Positions 16,880 through 25,932 of a DNA stretch of 64,000 bases are shown here, piece by piece (positions within the stretch are counted from its first letter, which is position 1; each line of letters begins with the position of its first letter). The position numbers and the translations under genes are program-made. Origin of the DNA: Exiguobacterium sp. (lineage in GTDB: Bacteria > Bacillota > Bacilli > Exiguobacteriales > Exiguobacteriaceae). The notes under the pieces were generated by a model. That model was not told the origin of the DNA. It searched no databases and saw only the letters and a program-made list of their open reading frames with translations. The stretch covers positions 62,001 to 126,000 of the forward strand of contig NZ_JAFIFD010000013.1 in the NCBI RefSeq assembly GCF_020832205.1. The letters run 5' to 3'.

Positions 16880-18051
16880 AATCGTTTCCTCCCAAATCCC
16901 CATAATAAAATCATTAAACTGCTCATCACGACCGCTCCGACCGACCCGTTCCATGTGGCGTGTTTCGTCTCGACACGAGGGCCGACATCTGTGAGGACGA
17001 CGTCATCGGGACTGCGAAGCACATGTTCGAGTACGGTCAGTCCCGGTGAACCGTACAACAGTTCGAGCGCTTCGTATGTATCTGCCAATAAGTACAGATA
17101 AGGGTCGGACCGGAACGGAAGATCACTTAAGCCGTCGCCGGTCACGTCAAGCGTCTGTCCGCCCCAATCATTTCCTTTGACGTCGTTATGTGCCGACTCG
17201 AACGAGAGGACCGGATAGCGGTTTCCCGTCAAATCGTTTCCTTCCATCGTCATTTCGTTTGCCCGCTTGAAGCGCAAACCGATGTCGTTCCCGTTGATGC
17301 CGTTGTCATAGATGAGCGTCCAATCCGACTTTTCAGCGTAGAGACCGACCCGGTTTCCAAAAATCGCGTTCGCACGGACGGTCGTCTCGAGTGCTTCAAA
17401 CAACATGATCCCAGTCGCCGTCGCGCCAGTTTGATCGTGAATTTGACCGTTCTCGATACGGACGCGTTCTGTTCCCATGATCATCGCCCCCGCTCCATTG
17501 CCGTGAAGGTTTGGAGAACTGATGACGACGTCTTTTGGGAACATGAGATGAATCCCATATCGTGAGTCCGTCACGAGCGGACGCGTCATCTGATGCATCG
17601 AACCGTTTTCCACGTAAATCCCGTCTCGCGCGTGACGGATGATCGCTCCAATCACGACACACGCCTCACTGTCGAACAGCGAGATGCCTTCGGCTCTTCC
17701 ATTCCCGACGATCAGCGGACGAACAAGACGGACGCCGTAACTGTTCGCGACTTTTATCCCGGCACCTTGAACGGATACGTCAATCAATTGATGTCCTAAC
17801 CCCGTCACCTCAATGGCGGGGACTTCTGCTTGCCCGCACTGCTCAATCGTCACGTTTTCAAGCAACGCCCCTGTCCCTTCCATTTGAAACGCAGCTTGGT
17901 CGCAACTGACGAAACGTTTTCCAGAACCGTCGAACGTCTCATTCGATTTGATGACGATCGGCGCTTCAAGCTGAACGGTTTCCATGTCTTCCTCTGCCCC
18001 GACAGGCGTCGCCAACATGAGCAACGCGACAATCCATACGTATCGTTTCAT
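16876..18051 (-). CDS. nosD: NosD-like extracytoplasmic beta-helix protein
   Basis: A 391-residue protein with signal peptide (MKRYVWIVALLMLATPVGA), a parallel beta-helix of right-handed repeats (about 25-310; many NxxxxNxxG turns such as NAIFGNRVGLY and NGINGNDIGLR), and a C-terminal membrane anchor (GAVVMSSLMILLWGFG) before RKRL. The family partners NosF and NosY. It is the first gene of the orphan nos operon. A TACAAT -10 and a CsoR-like palindrome lie upstream. Confidence 0.87.
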   Translation of the reverse strand: MKRYVWIVALLMLATPVGAEEDMETVQLEAPIVIKSNETFDGSGKRFVSCDQAAFQMEGTGALLENVTIEQCGQAEVPAIEVTGLGHQLIDVSVQGAGIKVANSYGVRLVRPLIVGNGRAEGISLFDSEACVVIGAIIRHARDGIYVENGSMHQMTRPLVTDSRYGIHLMFPKDVVISSPNLHGNGAGAMIMGTERVRIENGQIHDQTGATATGIMLFEALETTVRANAIFGNRVGLYAEKSDWTLIYDNGINGNDIGLRFKRANEMTMEGNDLTGNRYPVLSFESAHNDVKGNDWGGQTLDVTGDGLSDLPFRSDPYLYLLADTYEALELLYGSPGLTVLEHVLRSPDDVVLTDVGPRVETKHATWNGSVGAVVMSSLMILLWGFGRKRL

Positions 18052-18083
18052 AACCCCTCCTTGTTGAACCGCTTACAGAACAT

Positions 18084-18108
18084 ATTGTACGAAAACCCAA
18101 GGGGGTAT
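18084..18108 (-). promoter_or_regulatory. Promoter region of the nos operon with a CsoR-like palindrome
   Basis: On the minus strand ATACCC-N4-GGGTTT (18108-18093) lies immediately upstream of TACAAT (18089-18084). It resembles the GC-rich operators of copper-sensing CsoR proteins (ATACCC...GGGTAT). The resemblance is by eye, and the regulator gene is not in the window. Confidence 0.4.
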
Positions 18109-18146
18109 GTGTGTTGTTTATATGGGATTCCTGTGACAATTTCTTC

Positions 18147-18190
18147 ATAAAAAAAACACAAACGGCAAAGGGGTCATTTTGCCGTTCGTG
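18147..18190 (-). terminator. Terminator of the sugar-binding protein gene
   Basis: The stem CACGAACGGCAAA/TTTGCCGTTTGTG is followed by eight T on the minus strand. Confidence 0.9.
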
Positions 18191-18197
18191 CTAAGGT

Positions 18198-19493
18198 TTA
18201 TTTCGCTTTGTCCATCCATACTTTTGTGAAGTCTTGAAGCATCTCATCCCCAGTCTTTTGACCGCCGACATATGCTTGCATCAATGCCCCATATTCATTG
18301 ACCGCACCGTCCGGATACTTGAACCAGTTCCATGAGATCGTCTTGCCTTCATTCGAATAGGCGAGAATATCGTCGGCAAGCGGTCCAAGGTCGTTCGCTT
18401 CAATCGATTTGAACGCCGGGATGAACTTGAACTTATTGACCATGTAGTCTTGGCCTGTTTCAGATGTCGCCATCCACTCGAGGAAATCTTTCGCTTCTTC
18501 TTTATACTGCGAGTTCTTGTTGACGACCCAGTTGTTCGGGACGCCGACCGGCAAGCGGTCCATCTTCTCTTTGTCATCATTGATCGGAATCGGAACGAAG
18601 CCCATCTCGATGTCCGGGTTCACGTCAAGAATCATCTGCTGCGCCCAGTTGCCTTGTTGCAGCATCGCCGTCTCACCTTGGGCGAACTGTGTGACTTGTG
18701 TGTTGTAGTCTGTCGTGAGCGAGTTTTTGTTTCCGTATTTGATCGTGAGGTCGAATAATTTTAAGAACTGTTGGAACTGTTCATTGTCCTCAAATTTTGC
18801 TTGATTGTCGTTAAGCGCTTGGATGAATGCGTCCGGATCATCTTGTTGTGCCATCGGAATGTTGAGCAAGTGGATACCTAGAATCCAAAATTCTGCATAA
18901 CCGATTGAGAACGGGGTGATGCCCGCCTGATCCAGTTTCTCTGCCGCCTCGGTTAATTCCGAGAGCGTCTTCGGCAACTCGCTAATACCGGCTTTCTCAA
19001 ACAACGCTTTATTGTAGATGAATCCATATCCTTCGAGGTTCATCGGCATTCCATACAATTTTCCGTCCATCGTCATCGGTTCTTTCGCGACATCACTCAA
19101 ATCGCCGACCCACTTCTCACTCGACAGGTCTTCGAGCTTGTCTTTCCAAGTCTGCGCTTCCGTGAAACCACCGTTATTGAAGATATCCGGTTCGTTACCT
19201 GACGCGAACTGAGATTTTAACGCTGCCCCGTAGTCGGCACCGCCCCCAACCGTTTGGACAGTCACTTTGACGCCTGTCTCTTCTTCGTATTCTTTGGCCA
19301 TTGCTTCGAGGTCTTTGGCAATCTCCGCTTTGAACTGGAAGACGTTCAACGTCACTTCTTTTTTGTCACCGCTGTCTGCGTTCGCATCTTTCGATCCTTC
19401 TTCTTCCGTTAGCGAACCGCCTCCGCACGCCGCAAGCGTCAACACCATCCCTGCTGTCATGACGGCTGTCGACAATCTCCATTTACGCTTCAT
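18198..19493 (-). CDS. Carbohydrate ABC transporter substrate-binding lipoprotein
   Basis: A 431-residue family 1 solute-binding protein (signal MKRKWRLSTAVMTAGMVLTL, lipobox LAAC). It should capture a sugar or oligosaccharide and deliver it to MalF/MalG-type permeases. The permeases at 21081-22888 are the natural partners, but a T-box-controlled asnA lies between. The ATG at 19493 follows AAGGGAGG. A cre-like box lies 67 bp upstream. No ATPase gene is present, so a shared MsmX-type ATPase elsewhere is expected. Confidence 0.92.
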   Translation of the reverse strand: MKRKWRLSTAVMTAGMVLTLAACGGGSLTEEEGSKDANADSGDKKEVTLNVFQFKAEIAKDLEAMAKEYEEETGVKVTVQTVGGGADYGAALKSQFASGNEPDIFNNGGFTEAQTWKDKLEDLSSEKWVGDLSDVAKEPMTMDGKLYGMPMNLEGYGFIYNKALFEKAGISELPKTLSELTEAAEKLDQAGITPFSIGYAEFWILGIHLLNIPMAQQDDPDAFIQALNDNQAKFEDNEQFQQFLKLFDLTIKYGNKNSLTTDYNTQVTQFAQGETAMLQQGNWAQQMILDVNPDIEMGFVPIPINDDKEKMDRLPVGVPNNWVVNKNSQYKEEAKDFLEWMATSETGQDYMVNKFKFIPAFKSIEANDLGPLADDILAYSNEGKTISWNWFKYPDGAVNEYGALMQAYVGGQKTGDEMLQDFTKVWMDKAK

Positions 19494-19559
19494 TCTAATT
19501 CCTCCCTTGATGTCGGATTGTTTTTGCCATCCATCCAATAAGTACACTATTACTGTAAA

Positions 19560-19573
19560 TGAAAACGCTTCCA
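19560..19573 (-). promoter_or_regulatory. cre-like box before the sugar-binding protein
   Basis: TGAAAACGCTTCCA matches the cre consensus TGWAANCGNTNWCA with one mismatch. Control by CcpA is inferred. Confidence 0.65.
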
Positions 19574-19684
19574 ATATGTAGGTGTCAAAATTGACGTGTA
19601 GGGTGGAAAATGTTGCACAGAAAACCAGGACTTCCATAAATGAAAGTCCTGGTGACGAGTTTCTTCTATATAGTATGAATTACA

Positions 19685-20665
19685 TTACAACAAGCTGATG
19701 CCGGCTTCTTCACACGCCGTGACCATTTCAGCCGGCCAAACCGACGACTGGACTTCACCGATGTGACGGGCCCGGAGCAAGTACATCGCGACACGGGACT
19801 GTCCGATTCCACCGCCGATTGTAAGCGGCAAGCGCCCTTCAAGAACGGCTTGATGGAACGGATACTTCCGTTTTTCTTCTGCATCGGCAATCTCGAGTTG
19901 GGCAGCGAGTGCCGCTTCGTCGACACGAATACCCATCGATGACAACTCGAACGCTGACTCGAGCTCCGGATGCCAAACGAGAATATCGCCGTTGAGTGAC
20001 CAGTCATCGTAGTCAGCCGCACGTCCGTCATGTTTCTCACCAGAAGCGAGCGCACCGCCAATTTGTGAGATGAACACTGCACCATACTCTTTACAAATCG
20101 CGCTTTCACGATCTTTTGAAGAAAGCGTCGGGTACGTGTCTTCGAGCTCTTGACTCGTGATGAAATGAATCGCTTCCGGAAGAATCGCTTCGATGCCGTA
20201 TGTCGCCTCGACCGTCTTCTCCGTTTCGAGAAGAGCCGCATAAATCGATTCAACGGTCGCTTTCAAATACTCGGTCGTGCGCTCTTCACGGGCGATGACG
20301 CGCTCCCAGTCCCACTGATCGACGTGAAGCGAGTGCGTCGCATCGAGCTCTTCATCACGACGGATGGCGCGCATTTGTGTGTAAAGACCTTCACCGACCT
20401 CAAATCCATAACGACCGAGCGCTTCCCGCTTCCATTTCGCGAGCGACTGGACGATTTCGAGCTCGTGGCCCGGATATTGAGTATCGAACTGAATGATGCG
20501 TTCCACCCCGTTCAAATGATCGTTCACCCCGCTCGCTGACGTGACGAACAATGGAGCTTGGACTTGCGTGAGGCCGAGCGCCGTGCTGAACTTCTCTTCG
20601 AACGTTGCCTTTACCGTCGTGATCGCCTGTTGTCTTTCCTTCATCATGCTTGTTGCTGTTGTCAT
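19685..20665 (-). CDS. asnA: Aspartate--ammonia ligase (asparagine synthetase A)
   Basis: A 326-residue enzyme making asparagine from aspartate, ammonia and ATP, with the class II tRNA-synthetase-like fold. Recognisable segments are [61 protein letters not shown] and the C-terminal [16 protein letters not shown]. The ATG at 20665 has GGAGG eight bases before. It is controlled by a T-box leader upstream, so expression should rise when tRNA-Asn is uncharged. It lies between the sugar permeases and their binding protein. Confidence 0.95.
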   Translation of the reverse strand: MTTATSMMKERQQAITTVKATFEEKFSTALGLTQVQAPLFVTSASGVNDHLNGVERIIQFDTQYPGHELEIVQSLAKWKREALGRYGFEVGEGLYTQMRAIRRDEELDATHSLHVDQWDWERVIAREERTTEYLKATVESIYAALLETEKTVEATYGIEAILPEAIHFITSQELEDTYPTLSSKDRESAICKEYGAVFISQIGGALASGEKHDGRAADYDDWSLNGDILVWHPELESAFELSSMGIRVDEAALAAQLEIADAEEKRKYPFHQAVLEGRLPLTIGGGIGQSRVAMYLLRARHIGEVQSSVWPAEMVTACEEAGISLL

Positions 20666-20708
20666 TTTGTCTTCCTCCAATTGTGGGATATTTGGGACGG
20701 AGCAATAG

Positions 20709-20985
20709 AAAAAAGCCCTCCAATCCCATGGACTATGGGACGGAAGGCTTCAAGCTCCGCGGTGCCACCCAAATTAGTAGACGAATCTACTCACTTTTTC
20801 GAGACGAACATCTCGTAGTTCCGATAACGGGGAACGGTCCGGCTACGTCTACTTGCAAAGCTTTCGGGTAGCGACTCCAGGAGGTTCTTCGACAGAGATT
20901 TCAGACCGGGCTCTCACCGCCCCCGGCTCGCTTTGCTTACGTCTTCTGTGTACTCGTCCTTTCAATGTCGTTCACAATTGAATTG
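20709..20985 (-). ncRNA. T-box riboswitch leader of asnA (tRNA-Asn responsive)
   Basis: The minus strand carries the T-box core TGGGTGGCACCGCG (20771-20758) and a terminator hairpin (20749-20714) followed by T6. A long Stem I region lies at about 20985-20870. An asparagine codon AAC at 20886-20884, in the 3' side of the presumed specifier loop (CGAAGAACC), matches the downstream asnA. Uncharged tRNA-Asn should stabilise the antiterminator. Confidence 0.9.
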
Positions 20986-20991
20986 ACCCAA

Positions 20992-21019
20992 TTATTATAA
21001 ATATTCAGACGAATGTCAA
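20992..21019 (-). promoter_or_regulatory. Promoter of the asnA T-box transcript
   Basis: TTGACA at 21019-21014 and TAATAA at 20997-20992 on the minus strand, 16 bp apart. A TATAAT at closer spacing overlaps. It lies directly downstream of the permease terminator. Confidence 0.65.
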
Positions 21020-21030
21020 CACCTTTCTCA

Positions 21031-21066
21031 AAAAAAAATTCTCCCCCGTGTAGCGGACGGGGGAGA
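21031..21066 (-). terminator. Terminator of the sugar permease genes
   Basis: The perfect stem TCTCCCCCGT/ACGGGGGAGA with a 7-base loop is followed by a T9 run on the minus strand. Confidence 0.92.
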
Positions 21067-21080
21067 TCCCTTGGGAAGGG

Positions 21081-21986
21081 TTATTTGATCGAACCGCTCG
21101 TGATCCCTTTGATGATATGCTTTTGCATACCGAAAAAGAAGAGGAGGAGCGGGACGATCCCAAGGACTAAACCAGCGAGTGCCAAATCCCATTGTTTCGT
21201 ATATTGCCCGAAGAAATAGAACGTCGCGAGCGGGATCGTTCGCAGTTCGATGTCTCGGAGGACAAGTGAAGGTAACAGAAAATCGTTCCAAATCCATAGA
21301 CTGTTCAAAATGACAATCGTCACTGTAATCGGCTTCAACAACGGGAAGACGATGCGCCAAAACACACCCCATGTCGAGCAACCGTCGATGATGGCCGCTT
21401 CTTCGATCTCTTCCGGAATGGACTTCATAAAACCGTGATACAAGAACACCGAGATGCCCGAACCGAAGCCGAGATACATGATCATCAGTCCCCAATGACT
21501 GTTCAGCAGCCCGAGTATGCTCGATACTTTGACGAGCGGAATCATGATGGATTGAAACGGGATGACCATCGCCGCGACGAACAAGAAGAAGATGACGGTC
21601 GATATCCAATGTTTCGTCCGGACGAGTTTCCATGCCGCCATCGATGTGAAGATGACGATGAGTACGTTCGCCCCGGCCGTGATGAGGAGCGAGTTGAAGA
21701 AGACCCGTCCATAGTTCATCGCTTCCCACGCCTCGGTATAATTCGATGAGAGCCAGACGCTCGGAAGCGCCGACGTGTTCGTATAAATTTCCGTGATCGA
21801 CTTGAACGAGTTGACGATGACGTAATAGAACGGGACGAGATACAGCAATCCAAGCAAAATCGCGATCAACTCAATGAGTCCGAGCCCGGCCGTATATCCG
21901 CCCGTCTTCAATTTTCGTTGAGGCAATAACTGTCTTGGCGCTTGATCAAGTTTTGATTCAACGTGTGTCACTTTTTCTGTCGTCAT
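21081..21986 (-). CDS. Carbohydrate ABC transporter permease, MalG type
   Basis: A 301-residue inner-membrane permease with about six helices and the cytoplasmic EAA loop (EEAAIIDGCSTWGVFWRIVFPLLKP) that docks the ATPase. Its N terminus overlaps the MalF-type gene by 4 bp. Together they form the channel of a CUT1-type sugar importer. The operon ends here at a strong terminator, before asnA and the binding protein. Confidence 0.92.
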   Translation of the reverse strand: MTTEKVTHVESKLDQAPRQLLPQRKLKTGGYTAGLGLIELIAILLGLLYLVPFYYVIVNSFKSITEIYTNTSALPSVWLSSNYTEAWEAMNYGRVFFNSLLITAGANVLIVIFTSMAAWKLVRTKHWISTVIFFLFVAAMVIPFQSIMIPLVKVSSILGLLNSHWGLMIMYLGFGSGISVFLYHGFMKSIPEEIEEAAIIDGCSTWGVFWRIVFPLLKPITVTIVILNSLWIWNDFLLPSLVLRDIELRTIPLATFYFFGQYTKQWDLALAGLVLGIVPLLLFFFGMQKHIIKGITSGSIK

Positions 21987-22888
21987 GCCTCCACCTCCCG
22001 TTTTTTCGTCAAGTACACTTGTGTGACGGTGATGGCCGCGACGACGAGGAAGAAGATGACCGCTTTCGCCGAACCGAGGCCGTAATTGTTATTCACGAAC
22101 GACTCCGTGTAGATGTTCAAAGCGAGCATTTCGGTCGATTTGAACGGTCCCCCGTTCGTGAGCGACAAGTTCGTGTCGAACACTTTGAACGACCACGAAA
22201 TCGTCAGAAACAGACAAATCGTAATCGATGGCATGATCATCGGGAGCGTGATGTGACGAAGCATTTTCAACCGATTCGCCCCATCGATTCTCGCCGCCTC
22301 AAGCAAATCGGTCGGGACGTTCTGCAGCGCCGCGATATAGATGACCATGACGTAGCCGCCTCCTTGCCAAATCGCGACGATGACGATGCCCCAAAACGCT
22401 GTCTGGGCATCTCCGAGCCACGGGAGCTCGAACAGGCTCCACCCGGTCAACGCCCCGATCGATTCAAACCCTTTCACGTAGATGAACTGCCAAATGAAGC
22501 CGAGGATCAGCCCACCAATCAAGTTCGGCATGAAAAATACGGTCCGCAAGAGATTCCGTGTCTTAATGTTCATCGTCAAAAGCAAAGCGAGCGAAAATCC
22601 GACGATGTTCGTGAGCAGTACAGCTACGAGCGTGTATTTTGTCGTAATCCAAAACGACGAGCGGAACTGAGCGTCTTCAAACAACAATCGATGGTAGTTG
22701 TCGAGGCCGACAAAATTCAATTGTCCGGTCACTCCGTTCCAATCGGTGAAACTGTAATAAATCCCGTTAAAAAATGGAATGAGCACGATAGCCACGAACG
22801 CTAAAAAAGCCGGTCCGACAAATGCGACAAAACTCGCTGGCTTCTTCCAATTCCGTCTACGTTTCATTCGTTTCGTTGTTTCTGTCAT
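21983..22888 (-). CDS. Carbohydrate ABC transporter permease, MalF type
   Basis: A 301-residue permease with six predicted helices and an EAA loop (DLLEAARIDGANRLKMLRHITLPMI). The first helix follows a basic N terminus (KRMKRRRNWKKPA). It pairs with the downstream MalG-type protein. The ATG at 22888 has GGAGG eight bases before. A cre-like site lies about 45 bp upstream of the start. Sugar specificity cannot be read from sequence alone. Confidence 0.92.
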   Translation of the reverse strand: MTETTKRMKRRRNWKKPASFVAFVGPAFLAFVAIVLIPFFNGIYYSFTDWNGVTGQLNFVGLDNYHRLLFEDAQFRSSFWITTKYTLVAVLLTNIVGFSLALLLTMNIKTRNLLRTVFFMPNLIGGLILGFIWQFIYVKGFESIGALTGWSLFELPWLGDAQTAFWGIVIVAIWQGGGYVMVIYIAALQNVPTDLLEAARIDGANRLKMLRHITLPMIMPSITICLFLTISWSFKVFDTNLSLTNGGPFKSTEMLALNIYTESFVNNNYGLGSAKAVIFFLVVAAITVTQVYLTKKREVEA

Positions 22889-22930
22889 GTTGATCGCCTC
22901 CACTATCAACTTACATCTCATACCGCTTTA

Positions 22931-22944
22931 TGAAAACGGATACA
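22931..22944 (-). promoter_or_regulatory. cre-like box before the sugar permeases
   Basis: TGAAAACGGATACA matches TGWAANCGNTNWCA with one mismatch, mirroring the box before the separated binding-protein gene. Confidence 0.6.
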
Positions 22945-23131
22945 TTTGACGGAATGGGTGGAATATATTGAACTTCTTTGATGAATTCTACATAGCGATA
23001 CGTTATGATAAACTCAATGACAATACGAACGAGCCGATAAAGATTAGAGAATTGATGACCATTCAGGCTCGATTCACGAATGAAGAAGATGTTTTTTTAA
23101 TAAAACGTTCGAAAGTGGAGGGATTTTGTAC

Positions 23132-24817
23132 ATGACGACGATTAAGCCGTTAACTGACCTGACGATTGCCCAACAAGCTGAGATGCTCCCGATCAAACAA
23201 GTGGCCGAAAAACTTGGCCTGCACGAGGACGACCTCGACCTCTACGGCAAATATAAAGCAAAATTATCATTTGACCTGCTAGACAACGTGAAGACCCGGA
23301 CAGACGGGAAACTCGTCCTCGTCACCGCGATCAACCCAACGCCAGCGGGCGAAGGAAAATCGACGGTGACGGTCGGCCTCGGCCAAGCATTGAATCGCCT
23401 CGACAAACAAGCGATCGTCTGTCTTCGCGAACCGTCTCTCGGTCCGACGATGGGGTTAAAAGGTGGAGCTGCCGGGGGTGGTTTCAGCCAAGTGCTGCCG
23501 ATGGAAGATATCAATCTTCATTTCACAGGCGACATGCACGCCATCACGTCAGCCCATAACACGATCAGCGCCATGCTCGACAATCATCTCCATCAAGGGA
23601 ACGACCTCGGTATCGACGTCCGAAAGATTGTCTGGAAACGCGTCCTCGACTTGAACGACCGTGCCCTCCGTCACGTCACGATCGGCCTCGGTGGCCCGGT
23701 TCACGGAGTACCGCGTGAAGACGGATTCGATATTACCGTTGCCTCGGAAATTATGGCGATCCTCTGCCTCGCTGACTCGCTCGCCGACTTAGAAGCACGA
23801 ATCAAACGAATCGTCGTCGCCTATGACCGCAACAACGAGCCTGTCACGGCCGAGCAAATCGGCGCGGCCGGGGCGGCCACGCTCCTGTTGAAAGAAGCGT
23901 TCAAACCGAACTTGGTACAAACGCTCGAGCAGACGCCGGCGCTCGTTCATGGCGGCCCGTTCGCGAACATCGCCCACGGGTGCAACTCGCTCATCGCGAC
24001 AAAAACGGCTTTAAAACTCGGTGAATACGTCGTCACAGAAGCTGGATTCGGGGCGGATCTCGGTGCCGAGAAATTCTGTCACATCAAATCACGGATCGGC
24101 AGTTTAAATCCGGACGCCGTCGTCCTCGTCGCAACGGTCCGGGCACTCAAAATGCATGGCGGTGTCGCCAAAGACGCTCTCCATGTCGAGAACGTCGAGG
24201 CGGTCAAAACGGGACTTCGACTTCTCGCCAAACATGTCGATACGATGGCGAAGCTAGGGTTGCCCGCTGTCGTCGCACTCAATCGGTTCAATTCAGACAC
24301 AGATGAAGAACTCGCCGCCGTCCTCGATTGGTGTGAGGCACAACACATCCGCGTCGCTTTGAGCGAGGTTTGGGCGAGCGGCGGTCGAGGCGGGGAAGCG
24401 CTTGCCGAAGCCGTCATTGAAGTGGTCGAATCGAACGAAGCCGCGCTCACACCACTCTATGAACTGACCGACTCGATCGAAGCAAAGATCACGACGATTG
24501 CTCGCGAAGTATACGGTGCGGGCGAAGTCACGTTTACGGCGATGGCCAAAAAACAAATGGCTCAAATCGTCGCGAACGGGTGGGCTGACCTGCCGATTTG
24601 TATGGCGAAGACGCCGTTCTCACTGTCGGACGACCCGACGAAACTCGGATATCAAGAAGGGTTCAACGTGACGGTCCGCGAATTGAAACCGTCTGTCGGC
24701 GCAGGTTTCCTCGTCGCTTTGACGGGCAACGTGTTGACGATGCCCGGGTTGCCGAAGCAGCCGGCCGCACTCAACATGGGCATCGATGAGACAGGTAACG
24801 CGATCGGTCTATTTTAA
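23132..24817 (+). CDS. fhs: Formate--tetrahydrofolate ligase
   Basis: A 561-residue enzyme that joins formate to tetrahydrofolate using ATP, feeding one-carbon metabolism. It has the P-loop-like segment [36 protein letters not shown] and [13 protein letters not shown], all diagnostic. The ATG at 23132 is chosen over a TTG at 23126, since GGAGG is ten bases from the ATG and only four from the TTG. The hydrolase gene follows after 17 bp and shares its terminator. Confidence 0.96.
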   Translation: MTTIKPLTDLTIAQQAEMLPIKQVAEKLGLHEDDLDLYGKYKAKLSFDLLDNVKTRTDGKLVLVTAINPTPAGEGKSTVTVGLGQALNRLDKQAIVCLREPSLGPTMGLKGGAAGGGFSQVLPMEDINLHFTGDMHAITSAHNTISAMLDNHLHQGNDLGIDVRKIVWKRVLDLNDRALRHVTIGLGGPVHGVPREDGFDITVASEIMAILCLADSLADLEARIKRIVVAYDRNNEPVTAEQIGAAGAATLLLKEAFKPNLVQTLEQTPALVHGGPFANIAHGCNSLIATKTALKLGEYVVTEAGFGADLGAEKFCHIKSRIGSLNPDAVVLVATVRALKMHGGVAKDALHVENVEAVKTGLRLLAKHVDTMAKLGLPAVVALNRFNSDTDEELAAVLDWCEAQHIRVALSEVWASGGRGGEALAEAVIEVVESNEAALTPLYELTDSIEAKITTIAREVYGAGEVTFTAMAKKQMAQIVANGWADLPICMAKTPFSLSDDPTKLGYQEGFNVTVRELKPSVGAGFLVALTGNVLTMPGLPKQPAALNMGIDETGNAIGLF

Positions 24818-24834
24818 ATTTGGGAGGGATGAGC

Positions 24835-25764
24835 TTGAACGTCACAGAATATACGTATGCGGACGGTTATCGCACTCACGTGCTGACCGTTCCCGCGGCT
24901 AATGCGATCGCCGATTGTTTCTTGTTCCACGGGATGCTTGAACATCATGAACGCTACTTCGAGTTTGCACAGTTTTTAGCAGAAAATGGATTCAATGTAT
25001 ATGTTTGTGATATGCGTGGTGCGGGAGCGCTCGCTCGGACGCAGGAGACGTACGCTCATTTACTTCCAAAAGAAGGATTTAATCAAATGGTCGATGATGC
25101 GATGACGCTTATTGAACATCATGGGGGGACGTTGCCGACATTCGTTCTCGGTCATAGCTTCGGTTCACTACTCTCACGGCGGCTCGGCCAAGTCATGGGC
25201 CACCGGTTAGCTGGCGTCGTCGCCATCTCCCCGCCCCCTGGATCGGGCGTCGTAGGCCGAATCGGCCGCTTCGCCATCGATGCCGCAATGCGACGGAAAG
25301 GAAGTGACTATCCGTCATGTTTCTTCGAGCGCTTGTTGTTCGGTCGTTATAATTTGAAATTTTTGCCCGCCAAGACGGAGAGCGATTGGATTTCGAGCGA
25401 TCCAGAAGAAGTCGCTTCTTATCTCAATGATGAGAACTGCGGCGGATTGCCGACGCTTGGTTACCTGTACGAAGTGACGAGCGCTTCCCTCGACGTCACC
25501 TCTCTCCCTCGGATTCACGAGCATCCAAAATCGCTCCCGCTGCTCTTCGTCGTTGGAGCTGACGATCCGGTTGTCAGCGATGGAGAAGGCTTATCCGGGA
25601 TCGTCCGGAATTATCGTTCAGCCGATGTCGAGCTGACCGTTTTATCATACGACGGGGCCCGCCATGAAGTGCTAAGGGAAAAACAACGAGAAGAAGTGTG
25701 GAACGACATCACGGCCTGGATGCTACAATTGACATCAACACCTCATGGAAAAACCTCCTACTAA
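24835..25764 (+). CDS. Alpha/beta hydrolase, monoacylglycerol lipase-like
   Basis: A 309-residue alpha/beta hydrolase with the nucleophile elbow GHSFGS, the oxyanion segment LFHGMLEHHERYFEFAQFLAEN that typifies the lysophospholipase/monoacylglycerol lipase group, the acid region VVGADDPVVSDG and the catalytic His in YDGARHEVLRE. The start is a TTG at 24835, seven bases after GGAGG; the longer frame begins inside the ribosome site. It is the second gene after fhs; a functional link to folate metabolism is not evident. Confidence 0.85.
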   Translation: MNVTEYTYADGYRTHVLTVPAANAIADCFLFHGMLEHHERYFEFAQFLAENGFNVYVCDMRGAGALARTQETYAHLLPKEGFNQMVDDAMTLIEHHGGTLPTFVLGHSFGSLLSRRLGQVMGHRLAGVVAISPPPGSGVVGRIGRFAIDAAMRRKGSDYPSCFFERLLFGRYNLKFLPAKTESDWISSDPEEVASYLNDENCGGLPTLGYLYEVTSASLDVTSLPRIHEHPKSLPLLFVVGADDPVVSDGEGLSGIVRNYRSADVELTVLSYDGARHEVLREKQREEVWNDITAWMLQLTSTPHGKTSY

Positions 25765-25778
25765 CTGGAGGTTTTTTC
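25749..25778 (+). terminator. Terminator of the fhs-hydrolase operon
   Basis: The stem AAAACCTCC/GGAGGTTTT is followed by T on the plus strand, overlapping the hydrolase stop. Confidence 0.9.
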
Positions 25779-25932
25779 TTTTTACCATATTCATACATAC
25801 CTATTCTAAATCATTTACCTTTTTTGAAAGTTTTCATCTTCTTTCCATTTTTTCTGTACGCTATACTTAGACCGCACACTATAAATAACACTAATTCTGT
25901 ATAGATTCACATGGATCGAAAGGGGTAACACA

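Noticed and set aside
21028-21729. A 233-codon minus-strand frame in another phase within the MalG-type permease
   Set aside because: It overlaps the well-supported permease gene in the same direction and runs through its terminator.
21935-22804. A 289-codon plus-strand open frame opposite the MalF-type permease
   Set aside because: It is a shadow of the permease gene: no ribosome site, a composition dominated by Arg and Asp, and no recognisable domain.
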